Source: Nocardiopsis halophila DSM 44494 (lineage in GTDB: Bacteria; Actinomycetota; Actinomycetes; Streptosporangiales; Streptosporangiaceae). From it: a stretch of DNA of 34,425 nucleotides. Shown in pieces: positions 7,484-14,865 of this stretch. Location: assembly GCF_000341245.1 (NCBI RefSeq), contig NZ_ANAD01000044.1, forward strand, positions 8,456 through 42,880, in the 5' to 3' direction. Both the position numbers and the translations under genes were made by a program. The notes under the pieces were generated by a model. The model ran no database searches and had not been told where the DNA came from. It saw only the letters and a program-made list of their open reading frames with translations. Position 1 is the first letter of the stretch. Every line of letters starts with the position of its first letter.

Positions 7484-7969
7484 ATGCGCGACACGCCCTC
7501 CCTCGACGACCTGGACCGACTGCTGCTCGGGCTGGTGCAGCGGGACGCCCGGCGCCCCCTGCACGAGTTGGGCGAGCAGGTGGGCCTGTCGCCCAGCGCG
7601 GTCCAGCGCCGGCTCACCCGCATGCGCCGCTCGGGGGTGGTCCGGGCCGACGTGGCCGTGGTCGACCCCGAGGCGGTGGGGGCGGGGCTGACGTCGCTGG
7701 TCCTGGTGGCCCTGGCCGACGACGACCCGGAGCACCACGCGGCCTTCCGCGAGCGCATGCGCACGGAGGCCTGCGTGCAGCAGTGCTACGCGATCGTCGG
7801 CCAGTGGGACTACGCGGTGCTCCTGGTGACCCGCGACATCGCGCAGAACAGGCAGGTGTCGCGCCGGCTGTTCGTCACCGACTTCGGGGTGCGCCGGTAC
7901 GAGACCTTCCCGGCCTCCGAGGCGGTCAAGGCCGGGCTGACCGTCCCCCTCGACCCGTGCGGCCCCTGA
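7484..7969 (+). CDS. Lrp/AsnC-family transcriptional regulator
   Basis: This 161-residue protein has an N-terminal AsnC-type helix-turn-helix (about 8-60; LGEQVGLSPSAVQRRLTRM) and a C-terminal RAM/ligand-binding alpha-beta domain (about 70-150; CYAIVGQWDYAVLLVTRD). Proteins of this family bind amino acids and form octamers. It is divergent from the threonine dehydratase-like gene, so the likely ligand is that enzyme's substrate or product. ATG 7484 is chosen because the first helix follows at the usual distance; there is no ribosome-binding site and the ATG abuts a palindrome, so the message may be leaderless and autoregulated. Confidence 0.93.
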   Translation: MRDTPSLDDLDRLLLGLVQRDARRPLHELGEQVGLSPSAVQRRLTRMRRSGVVRADVAVVDPEAVGAGLTSLVLVALADDDPEHHAAFRERMRTEACVQQCYAIVGQWDYAVLLVTRDIAQNRQVSRRLFVTDFGVRRYETFPASEAVKAGLTVPLDPCGP

Positions 7970-8120
7970 GGCCCCGGTGCGCGCGGCGGTCCGCGCGCAG
8001 CAGCACCTGCAGCACGCGCCGCTCGGCGTCGATCAGCGGGGCCGTGCAGTTCGGGCAGGCGCGCTCCCCGAGTCGCCGCTCCGCGGTGCTTGCAGGCGGC
8101 GCGGCAGGAGGGGCGCACAT
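7926..8120 (-). CDS. possible small CPNC protein
   Basis: A 64-residue reading frame whose middle (about residues 22-50, with ACPNCTAPL and DAERRVLQVLLRADRR) has nearly perfect G/C third positions like a real gene, while both ends do not. The CPNC pair could be half of a zinc ribbon. Its last 44 bases overlap the end of the Lrp gene on the other strand. It may be a genuine small protein, a decayed remnant or chance. Nothing else is visible in the 244-base gap 7970-8213. Confidence 0.25.
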   Translation of the reverse strand: MCAPPAAPPASTAERRLGERACPNCTAPLIDAERRVLQVLLRADRRAHRGLRGRTGRGGRSARP

Positions 8121-8213
8121 GGTGCGGGCCGAGGCGGGCAGGGCGCGAGCGCATGCGCTCCGGTGTCCCGCCCACCGGTGTCGGGGGGCGACGGACGGGG
8201 GAAGGGTCGGGGC

Positions 8214-8629
8214 ATGAAGGACAAGGGCGACCCGCCACCCCCGCCCGAGGAGGCCGCCGCCCGCACCGGCGTCCTCGGCACCGCCGACGCCTTGACGGAG
8301 GCGCGATCCTGTCCAACGACGCCGAGCGGATCGCGATGTTCCTGGCCGAGGAGTGGACCCTCGTGTCCGAGACCGGCATCGCCACCCGGAGCCAGTTCCT
8401 CGGACACATCGCCTCCGGGGACCTGACCCACTCGATGATGGAGCCGGTGACCGAGCCGCAGGTCCTGCTGCTGGACGGCACCGCGGTCTCCACCGCCAGA
8501 ATCGTCAACACGGCCCACTACCGGGGGAACCGCATCGACGCCGACGAGTGGACCACCGACGTGTTCGTCCGGCGAGGGGGCCGCTGGCTCTGCGTGAACA
8601 CCCACATCACCCCGGCCGCCCAGAGCTGA
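8214..8629 (+). pseudogene. SnoaL/DUF4440-like protein, apparent frameshift
   Basis: The downstream part (from about 8303) encodes a nuclear-transport-factor-2-like fold of the DUF4440 type: NDAERIAMFLAEEWTLVSE, then RSQFLGHIASGDL, and a final RRGGRWLCVNTHIT strand. It has no start codon near its front in frame. The missing N-terminus (MKDKGDPPPPPEEAAARTGV then LGTADALTEA) is readable from ATG 8214 in a frame that must shift near 8301-8305. Restoring one base there gives a protein of about 138 residues, the normal length. Either the gene is inactivated, the sequence carries a one-base error, or translation starts at ATG 8336 giving 97 residues. Such proteins are small ketosteroid-isomerase-like enzymes or binders of unknown ligand. 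Confidence 0.6.
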
Positions 8630-8652
8630 GGCCGCGCCCCCGTCGGCGCCTC

Positions 8653-10110
8653 TCACGCCAGGCCGCACTCGGTCAGGGCGGCGCGCAGGCGGCGCACCCC
8701 TTCGTCGATCTCCGGCGGGCCCGTCGTGCCCCCGAAACTCAGCCGCAGGTGCGGGGCCGGGGGCTCGGCGGGGAAGTAGGGCCGCCCCGGGGCGACGGCC
8801 ACGCCCGCCCGCAGGGCCGAGACCACCAGCGCCTGCTCGTCGGCCGCCTCCGGCAGCCGCAGCCACAGGTGCAGCCCGCCCCGCGGCGGCTCGGGCGGCG
8901 TCAGGGACGGCAGGTCGTGCAGCAGCGCGGCGACCATGTCCCGGCGCCGTCCGGCCAGGCCGGCGGCGACCGCGCGCAGGTGCCGGCCCCAGGCCGGGGA
9001 CCCCACCAGCTCCAGCGCCGCCTCCTGCAGCGGCCGCGGAACGAAGAAGCTGTCCACCACCTGGATCGCCCGGAGCCGCCGCATCACCGGCCCCCGCGCC
9101 GCCAGCGCCCCCACCCGCAGGTTGGGCGAGGTCGCCTTGGTCAGCGAGCGCACGTGCACCACGGTGCCGTGCTCGTCCTCGGCGGCCAGCGGCGGCGGCA
9201 GGGACGGCAGGTCGGCGTGGGCCAGGTGCCGGGCGAAGTCGTCTTCGAGCACGAACGCCCCCGCCGCGCGCGCGATCTCCAGCACCGCGCGCCGCCGCTC
9301 GGCGCCGAGCACCCGCCCCGTGGGGTTCTGGAACAGCGGCTGGCACACGAACACCCGCGCCCCGGAGGAGCGCAGGGCCTCCTCCAGCAGCTCGGGCCGG
9401 ACCCCGTCCCGGTCCATCGGGACGGGCAGCGGCCGCACCCCCGAGGCCCGCGCCGCCGCCAGCATGCCCGGGTAGGTCGGCGACTCCACCAGCACCGGGG
9501 CGCCCGGCGGGGCCAGTGCGCGCAGCGCGGCCGTGAGCGCGCTCTGCCCGCCCGCGGTGACCAGCACGTCCGAGGCGTCCAGGACCCCCTCGGCGCCGCC
9601 GATCTCGCGGGCGAACCAGCCCCGCAGCTCGGGAACGCCCTCCACCGGCGGCCGCTCCCAGGCCGATGGGCGGCGCCCGGCCCGGGCCAGCGCGGTCGAC
9701 AGCGCCCGCTCCGGCTGCATGCCGGCGTGCAGGTAGCCGCCGTTGAAGGCGATCGTGCCCGGGGGAGGGGAGGACAGGGTGGCCAGGATCCCGGCGTCGT
9801 CCACGCTGCGCGGCACCGGCTCGGCGCCGCCCAGGGTCGGCTCGGCGCTCAGCGACACCTCCTGCCAGGAGGTGTCGCCCTTGGTGCGGGCGCCCGCGGG
9901 CGCGGGGGCGCGGTAGGCCCCCGAGCCCGGCCGGGTGACGACCAGGCCTTCGGCGGCCAGCGCGGCGACGGCGCGCGAGACCGTCACCGGGCTCACCCCG
10001 AACCGCTCCACCAGCTTCCTGCTCGGCGGGAGCTTCTCGCCGGGCGAGTAGCGGTCGACCTCGTGTCGCAGCGATGCCGCGAGCTCCGCCACACTGCTAC
10101 TCTTTTTCAT
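8653..10110 (-). CDS. MocR-type GntR regulator with aminotransferase domain
   Basis: This 485-residue regulator joins a GntR winged helix (about 8-66; LPPSRKLVERFGVSPVTVSRAV) to a fold-type I aminotransferase domain (about 110-480). PLP-binding residues are visible: Asn262 in QNPTG, Asp290/291 in LEDDF, and Lys325 in SLTKATSPN. MocR proteins use PLP and an amino compound as effectors rather than for catalysis. It is divergent from an EamA exporter, its likely target; the start codons overlap (see 10098-10131). The minus-strand TATTAT box ends 8 bases before ATG, so the mRNA is probably leaderless. PdxR (vitamin B6 control) is an alternative role, but no pdx genes are near. Confidence 0.92.
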   Translation of the reverse strand: MKKSSSVAELAASLRHEVDRYSPGEKLPPSRKLVERFGVSPVTVSRAVAALAAEGLVVTRPGSGAYRAPAPAGARTKGDTSWQEVSLSAEPTLGGAEPVPRSVDDAGILATLSSPPPGTIAFNGGYLHAGMQPERALSTALARAGRRPSAWERPPVEGVPELRGWFAREIGGAEGVLDASDVLVTAGGQSALTAALRALAPPGAPVLVESPTYPGMLAAARASGVRPLPVPMDRDGVRPELLEEALRSSGARVFVCQPLFQNPTGRVLGAERRRAVLEIARAAGAFVLEDDFARHLAHADLPSLPPPLAAEDEHGTVVHVRSLTKATSPNLRVGALAARGPVMRRLRAIQVVDSFFVPRPLQEAALELVGSPAWGRHLRAVAAGLAGRRRDMVAALLHDLPSLTPPEPPRGGLHLWLRLPEAADEQALVVSALRAGVAVAPGRPYFPAEPPAPHLRLSFGGTTGPPEIDEGVRRLRAALTECGLA

Positions 10111-10131
10111 GAGAGCTGATAATAGCGCTAT
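10098..10131. promoter_or_regulatory. overlapping divergent leaderless promoters and operator
   Basis: CATG at 10108-10111 supplies both start codons: ATG on the plus strand (10109) and ATG on the minus strand (10110). TACTCT (10098-10103) is a -10 box 5 bases before the plus ATG; TATTAT on the minus strand (plus 10119-10124) is a -10 box 8 bases before the minus ATG. Each promoter therefore lies inside the other gene's first codons. A 10-bp palindrome, ATAGCGCTAT (10122-10131), overlaps the minus -10 and is a good MocR operator candidate. Neither gene has a ribosome-binding site. Confidence 0.6.
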
Positions 10132-11089
10132 CGCTTCGGATCGGGTAGCGGCCCGGCGCGGCACCGCACTGGCGGCGCTGGGGGTCGCCGCGTTCTCCTT
10201 CACCTTCCCCGCGACCAGCTGGGCCCTGGAGGGCTTCGGGCCCTGGACGGCCACGGGCCTGCGGTGCGCGCTGGCCGGGCTCGTCGCCGCGGCCGCGCTC
10301 AAGGCCTCCGGCGCCCGCCTGCCCGAGCGGCGCCACGTGCCGGGGCTGCTGGTGGTGGCGCTGGGGTGCGTGCTGGCCTTCCCCCTGCTGACCTCGCTGG
10401 CGCTGCAGACCACCTCGACCGGCAACGCCGCCGTGATCATCGGGCTGCTCCCGCTGACCACCGCCGTGGTCTCCTCGCTGTGGTCGCGCTCGTGGCCGCC
10501 GGGGGTGTTCTGGGCCGCCGCCGCCGTCGGGGCGGTCGCGGTCGCCGGGTTCACCGCCCTGCGCACCGGCGGCGCGCCCGGGCCGGGCGACCTGTACCTG
10601 TTCGCGGCGCTGGTGCTGTGCGCCGCCGGGTACGCGGCCGGCGGCCGGCTCTCGGCCCACATGCCCGGATGGCAGGTGATCGCCTGGGCTCTGGTGGCCT
10701 CCCTTCCGGTGACGGCGCCGCTGACGGCGGCGGGGCTGGCCCTGGAGCCGTTCCACCTGGCCCCTCTGCCGCTCGCGGGCATGGCCTACCTGGCCCTGGT
10801 CTCCCAGTTCGGCGGCTTCGCCGCCTGGTACCGGGGGATGGCGCTGATCGGGGTCGCCAAGGCCAGCCAGCTGCAGCTGGCCCAGCCGCTGCTGACGCTG
10901 GTGTGGGCCTTCCTGGTGCTGGGCGAGGCCTTCAACCCCTGGGCCCCGCTGACGGCCCTGGTGGTGCTGGGGTGCATCGCCGTCACCCAGCGCGCGGCCC
11001 GCAGGCGCGCGGGTCCGCCCGCGCAGGTGCCGGACACCGGAGAGGAGGAGGCGCAGGGAGCGGAGGCGCCGTCACCGGGGCGGGCCTGA
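10109..11089 (+). CDS. EamA-family (DMT) transporter
   Basis: This 326-residue inner-membrane exporter has two EamA repeats, about five hydrophobic helices each (roughly 20-150 and 165-290), typical of drug/metabolite transporters such as RhaT or YdcZ-like amino-acid and metabolite exporters. The second repeat ends LVWAFLVLGEAFNPWAPLTA, a hallmark of the family. The C-terminus is a charged, alanine/glutamate-rich tail. ATG 10109 is the only usable start before the first helix, and it overlaps the start of the divergent MocR gene. Control by that PLP-dependent regulator suggests an amine or amino-acid-like substrate; this is inference. Confidence 0.92.
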   Translation: MRADNSAIASDRVAARRGTALAALGVAAFSFTFPATSWALEGFGPWTATGLRCALAGLVAAAALKASGARLPERRHVPGLLVVALGCVLAFPLLTSLALQTTSTGNAAVIIGLLPLTTAVVSSLWSRSWPPGVFWAAAAVGAVAVAGFTALRTGGAPGPGDLYLFAALVLCAAGYAAGGRLSAHMPGWQVIAWALVASLPVTAPLTAAGLALEPFHLAPLPLAGMAYLALVSQFGGFAAWYRGMALIGVAKASQLQLAQPLLTLVWAFLVLGEAFNPWAPLTALVVLGCIAVTQRAARRRAGPPAQVPDTGEEEAQGAEAPSPGRA

Positions 11090-11148
11090 GTGCCGGTACT
11101 CAGGGGACTTAGGGGCCGGAGGCGATGTGCGGCCCGTGCGGGCGGCCG

Positions 11149-11154
11149 TACTTT
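11149..11154 (+). promoter_or_regulatory. -10 box for leaderless DUF2784 gene
   Basis: TACTTT matches TAnnnT and ends 6 bases before ATG 11161, which has no ribosome-binding site. This favours 11161 over an upstream ATG at 11125. Confidence 0.45.
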
Positions 11155-11160
11155 CGCGGC

Positions 11161-11574
11161 ATGCTCTACCTGTTCATCGGGCACGCCGCGGCGCTCCTGC
11201 ACTTCCTCTTCCTGGGCTACGTGGTCTTCGGCGGCTTCCTCGCCTGGAGGCGGCCCCAGGCGATCCGCCCGCACCTGTTCGTGGCCGCCTATGCCGTCGG
11301 GATCGTCCTGATCGACTGGCCCTGCGTGCTCACCGAGCTGGAGAACTGGGCGCGCGCCATGGGCGGCCGCGAGGTCATGCGGTACGGGTTCATCGACCAC
11401 TACCTGACCGGCACCCTCTACGCCCGCGAGGACCTTCTGGCCTCGCGCGTGGTGATGGGCGCCGTCGTGGCCGCCTCCTGGGCCGGCGCCCCGGTGTGCG
11501 AGCAGGCCCGGAAGGGCCGGAGCGCGGAGGCGCCCGATCAGCGCCTGACCGCGGTCACCCTCAGCCGGCGGTAG
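11161..11574 (+). CDS. DUF2784 membrane protein
   Basis: This 138-residue integral membrane protein has about three to four hydrophobic segments (1-28, 39-57, 96-113) and the family hallmarks: HFLFLGYVVFGGFLAW near the start, DWPCVLTELENWAR in the middle, then a conserved GFIDHYLTGTLY stretch. DUF2784 has no known function. The tail beyond about residue 115 is polar and variable. Its last 37 bases overlap the end of the convergent methyltransferase gene. Confidence 0.85.
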   Translation: MLYLFIGHAAALLHFLFLGYVVFGGFLAWRRPQAIRPHLFVAAYAVGIVLIDWPCVLTELENWARAMGGREVMRYGFIDHYLTGTLYAREDLLASRVVMGAVVAASWAGAPVCEQARKGRSAEAPDQRLTAVTLSRR

Positions 11575-12359
11575 TCGGCCCACCAGGCGCCGTCCCGGTA
11601 CAGCCGGGGGCGTGCGCGCTCCTGGACCTCGGCAAGGAAGGCGTCCACGGCTCCGGCGTCGTCGGCATCCCCGGCATCTCCGGCCCCGCCGGTGCCGCCG
11701 GTGCCGCCGACCCCCTGGAGCAGGTGCGGACCGAACATCCGCAGCCACACCGCCACGCCGTCCGCGCCCTCCAGGCGCGTGGGGCGGTCGAACAGCCAGG
11801 CCCCCGTCACCTCGAACCCCGCCCCCTCCAGGACCCGCGCGTACTCGGCGATACCGGGGAAGTACCAGGGCGAGGGCGCATCGGGCAGGCCGGCGTCGGC
11901 ACGCGCCGCGCGGGCGGCCGCCTCGATCGCCGCGACGTTGCCCGCACCGCCGAACTCGGCGGCCAGCCGGCCCCCGGGGCGCAGCGCCGCCGCCAGGGAC
12001 GCCGCGGCCCGGTCCGCCTCGGGGACCCAGTGCAGGACGGCGTTGCTGAGCACGGCGTCGAACCCGCTCAGCCCCAGGTCGCGCAGGTCGCCCACGCGCA
12101 CGTCCAGGCCGGGGAAGCGCTCGGCCGCCCGCTCGGCCATCTCGGGGGAGGCGTCGACGCCGACGACCGTGGCCCCGCGCTCGCGGAGGGCCTCGGCGTG
12201 GTCGCCCGTCCCGCACCCGGCGTCCAGGACCCGCTCTGCCGGGCGCGGGGCGAGCAGGTCGACCAGATCGGCCCCCAGGGCGGAGACGTAGGCGTGGCGG
12301 GTGTCGTACAGCTCGGCGTCCCAGCGCAGGTTCGGCATGCCCGAACCGTACACCGGCAT
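11538..12359 (-). CDS. class I SAM-dependent methyltransferase
   Basis: This 273-residue methyltransferase resembles the trans-aconitate/UbiE-type group. The SAM-binding motif I is VLDAGCGTGDHAEAL (about 44-58), followed by VVGVDASPEM (motif II), and SNAVLHWVPEAD (motif III/IV, about 108-119). Near residues 215-235 is a Gly/Asp/Ala-rich run (GVGGTGGTGGAGDAGDADD) that looks like an expanded triplet repeat and a flexible linker. The ATG at 12359 has TATAAT 5 bases upstream and is probably leaderless; an internal ATG at 12338 is less likely. It follows another methyltransferase on the same strand but has its own promoter. Substrate unknown. Confidence 0.88.
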   Translation of the reverse strand: MPVYGSGMPNLRWDAELYDTRHAYVSALGADLVDLLAPRPAERVLDAGCGTGDHAEALRERGATVVGVDASPEMAERAAERFPGLDVRVGDLRDLGLSGFDAVLSNAVLHWVPEADRAAASLAAALRPGGRLAAEFGGAGNVAAIEAAARAARADAGLPDAPSPWYFPGIAEYARVLEGAGFEVTGAWLFDRPTRLEGADGVAVWLRMFGPHLLQGVGGTGGTGGAGDAGDADDAGAVDAFLAEVQERARPRLYRDGAWWADYRRLRVTAVRR

Positions 12360-12360
12360 A

Positions 12361-12392
12361 TCACATTATAAAATAGTCGTCTCATGATGTGA
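12361..12392 (-). promoter_or_regulatory. AT-rich promoter of methyltransferase gene
   Basis: The minus strand reads TATAAT (plus 12365-12370), a perfect -10 box, 5 bases before ATG 12359. TCACAT (12361-12366) and ATGTGA (12387-12392) form an inverted repeat around the promoter, a possible operator. The AT richness stands out against the surrounding coding DNA. Confidence 0.6.
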
Positions 12393-12410
12393 GAGCTGGG
12401 CAGGTGGCGG

Positions 12411-13412
12411 TCACATGCGTCCGGCGGGGGCCATCTCCACCACCGAGATCCGCCCGGCCGGGTGGACGCCCACCGTGCGCAGGCCCGCCTCCTCGCCCAG
12501 CTCCCGCAGCTCGCCCACGCCCCGGTCCTTGCCTCCGAAGAAGGCCAGCATCCGCAGGTCCAAGGCCGTGTCCGGGGACTCCCCGTCGGCCCCGGTGTTC
12601 TCGGCGACCAGCACGCGCCCCTGCGGGGCGGCCGCCTCCGCGCACCGGCGCAGGATCTCCACCGCCGAGGCCCGGTCCCAGTCGTGCACCACGGCCGAGA
12701 GCAGGTAGCCGCCGTACCCGCGGGGGAGAGGCGAGAAGAAGTCCGCCGCCACGGCGCCGGCCCGGTCGCCGAACCCCGCCTCCTGGAGGAGCGACCGTGC
12801 CCGCCGCGCGGTGTCCGGCCGGTCGACCACGGCGCCCCGCAGCCCGGGGTGGGCCCGCAGCAGCGCGGCGAGCAGGGTCCCGTCGCCCCCGCCGACGTCG
12901 GCGACGCCGCCCAGCGCGCCCCAGTCGTAGGCGGCCGCGATGGCCTCGGCGTCCTTGGCCACGTCGGTGCCCATCCGCCGGTCGTAGACCTGCGCGCGCT
13001 CGGGGTCGTCGGCCAGCACCTCCCAGAACCCCCGCCCGAAGCGCTCGGGGAAGGCCGCCCCGCCGGTGCGCACACTGTGCACCAGCTCCGTCAGCGCCAG
13101 TTCGGCGCGGGGCAGGTGCTCCTCCAGGTCCAGTTCGGCCCGCAGCGAGTCCGGGTGGTCCGACCGCAGCCGCTCGCCCTCGCCGCGCGTGCGGTGGCGC
13201 CCCTGCGCGTCGCGGTCGACCACCCCGACCCGCACCAGGTGCGCCAGGAGCCGGCCCAGGGCGTCGGCGTCGGCCCCGCAGGCCCGCGCCAGCTCGGGGG
13301 CGGTCCGCGCCCCCTGCGCCATGTGGTCGGCCAGGCGCAGGGTGGCGGCGGTGCGCACCGCCATGGGGGTCAGCAGGTCGGCCATGTCCCACAGGTCCGC
13401 GGGTCCGGTCAT
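12411..13412 (-). CDS. O-methyltransferase, AcmB/CrtF type
   Basis: This 333-residue enzyme has the two-part build of plant-like and polyketide O-methyltransferases: an N-terminal winged-helix dimerisation domain (about 10-85; ADLLTPMAVRTAATLRLADH) and a C-terminal SAM domain with motif I VADVGGGDGTLLAALL (about 170-185) and the SAVVHDWDRASAVEILRRC stretch (about 240-258) where the catalytic His normally sits. These enzymes methylate hydroxyl groups of secondary metabolites (anthracyclines, carotenoids). No biosynthetic cluster is next to it. Start ATG 13412 follows GGAAGGACC. The acceptor is unknown. Confidence 0.9.
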   Translation of the reverse strand: MTGPADLWDMADLLTPMAVRTAATLRLADHMAQGARTAPELARACGADADALGRLLAHLVRVGVVDRDAQGRHRTRGEGERLRSDHPDSLRAELDLEEHLPRAELALTELVHSVRTGGAAFPERFGRGFWEVLADDPERAQVYDRRMGTDVAKDAEAIAAAYDWGALGGVADVGGGDGTLLAALLRAHPGLRGAVVDRPDTARRARSLLQEAGFGDRAGAVAADFFSPLPRGYGGYLLSAVVHDWDRASAVEILRRCAEAAAPQGRVLVAENTGADGESPDTALDLRMLAFFGGKDRGVGELRELGEEAGLRTVGVHPAGRISVVEMAPAGRM

Positions 13413-13514
13413 GGGGGGTCCTTCCGTTCTCGGGGCGGCGCCGGGCCGCTCCGGCGCGCCGACACCCTACGGCCGCGCACGGCGGTGCGGCCCCGGAATC
13501 CACGGGAGAACGGC

Positions 13515-13557
13515 GGGGCCGGGGCCCGACCGCACGCAGCGGTCCGGCCCCGGCCCC
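13515..13557 (-). terminator. terminator of RNHCP gene
   Basis: A 19-bp stem with one mismatch and a 5-base loop begins 4 bases beyond the stop codon of the leftward RNHCP gene. It is followed by no T tract. Confidence 0.7.
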
Positions 13558-13561
13558 CTCT

Positions 13562-13939
13562 TCACAGAGCCGCCAACCGCTCCAGCGGGAACGGCGGGCT
13601 CGCCAGCGGGCGGGTCGCCGTGCGCATCAGCAGCAGCGGATTGTCGTCGCCGGCGCTGCGGTTGGCGACCAGCGTGTCGCACCGGGTGCACCGGTGGATG
13701 AGCACCCACTCGCCGTCGCCGCGGACGGTGACCGCGATGGGCTCCATGCGGGCCCCGCAGTCCGATGCCCGGTCGCCCGGGACGCCGTCGTCGACGTGCT
13801 TGCTGTACAGGCAGTTGGGACAGTGGTTGCGGTGCCGCGTCCCCGGGGCGCCCAACGGCACGTCGAGGCTGCAGTGGGCGCAGCGGAAACTGTCGGCTCC
13901 CTGGTGGGAGCGCTTTCGGTGGTCGCGTCGTCGTGACAC
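13562..13939 (-). CDS. RNHCP-domain zinc-ribbon protein
   Basis: This 125-residue protein carries a CAHC pair (about 20-23), then RNHCPNCLYSKHVD (about 37-50), the signature that names the RNHCP domain, then DCGARMEPI and a CTRC pair (about 83-86). Four such cysteine knuckles imply one or two structural zinc ions. The function of the family is unknown; small zinc ribbons of this sort often touch RNA or ribosomal components. Start is GTG 13939, with GAGGAG about 8 bases upstream. The 260-base gap to the next gene (13940-14200) holds no gene I can support. Confidence 0.85.
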   Translation of the reverse strand: MSRRRDHRKRSHQGADSFRCAHCSLDVPLGAPGTRHRNHCPNCLYSKHVDDGVPGDRASDCGARMEPIAVTVRGDGEWVLIHRCTRCDTLVANRSAGDDNPLLLMRTATRPLASPPFPLERLAAL

Positions 13940-14200
13940 GAAGGTGACTCCTCGCGAGTGGAACGGCCGGATCGGGCGCTCGGCGCCGTCCGCCGCCCCG
14001 CGAAGGGCCTCAGCAGGTCAGGCGTCCGAAGCTCTCCGCGGGGTAGCGACGACGCGGGACCGGGGCACAGACCTCACCGAATTCGACATGCAGACCACAC
14101 ACTCGCTCACTGTGGGACGGGGACGGGACGGGCGGGCCGAAGGACCCGCGCACGTCGATCCAACCCCGGCGCCCCGTGCGAGGGCAACCGGTTTTTCCCG

Positions 14201-14815
14201 TCAGCCCGCCAGCACCGACCGCACCTGCTCAGCGCTCCACCCTCCGGCCGCACCGGGACGCGACGCCAGGTAGGCGGCCGTCCGCACCGGGCCCCACCGG
14301 TGCGCGGCCTCAAGGCCGGCGCCGATCACCCTGAGGTAGCCGGCGGACGGCGGCGTGTGCTCAACCTCCCGGCTCGACCAGTGCGCCGTGAAGGTCAGCA
14401 TCGGCAGCCCGTCCATGTCCCCGCAGTGCAGCAGCGTCTCATAGCGGCCCTCACCGAGGACCGCGCGTCCCCCACCGACCGCCTCGGCCGGGTCGGGCCC
14501 CCGGCCGGGGGAGCGGTACATCTCCTGGGCGGCGATGTCGGAGAACTGCCCGGCCCCCACCAGGTAGGCGCGCGCGGGCGCCGCCCCCGGCAGGTCCGGG
14601 TCGAGCATCGCCAGGCCGCCGCCCCACATCGGCGATTCGAGCCCGAAGTACACCCCGCCGGGCAGCCACACCGGCCGGTCGGCGCGCGGCGGGGTGCGGT
14701 CCCGGCAGCCCGGGTTGGCCCGTGCCCCGCCGCCGGGCGCCCCGCCGCGCACATAGCAGTCCAGGCGTGCGGCGTCGGTGTTGGCGCCGTAGCTCACGTA
14801 CCAGACCAGGTCCAC
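14201..14815 (-). CDS. cyclotransferase-like 'histone deacetylase'-annotated protein
   Basis: This 204-residue protein begins VWYVSYGANTDAARLDCYV, the YGSN-like opening of gamma-glutamylcyclotransferase-fold proteins, followed by GCRDRTPPRADRPVWLPG and a GAGQFSDIAAQEMYR stretch. Actinomycete relatives are often labelled histone deacetylase, but I see no arginase-fold His-Asp zinc motifs, so that label looks wrong. Start is GTG 14815, with GGAGGG 7 bases upstream. It lies 50 bases after a GNAT acetyltransferase on the same strand, probably in one operon. Function unknown; a role on gamma-glutamyl or other amide-linked small molecules is possible. Confidence 0.75.
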   Translation of the reverse strand: MDLVWYVSYGANTDAARLDCYVRGGAPGGGARANPGCRDRTPPRADRPVWLPGGVYFGLESPMWGGGLAMLDPDLPGAAPARAYLVGAGQFSDIAAQEMYRSPGRGPDPAEAVGGGRAVLGEGRYETLLHCGDMDGLPMLTFTAHWSSREVEHTPPSAGYLRVIGAGLEAAHRWGPVRTAAYLASRPGAAGGWSAEQVRSVLAG

Positions 14816-14865
14816 GGCAGGGCCCTCCAACGGTTCGGGTGCTCGGGGCCGTGCGGCCGGGGCGG

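Noticed and set aside
11538-13412. A secondary-metabolite gene cluster around the two methyltransferases and the P450
   Set aside because: No synthase, glycosyltransferase or other biosynthetic core gene is present; each has its own promoter or terminator.
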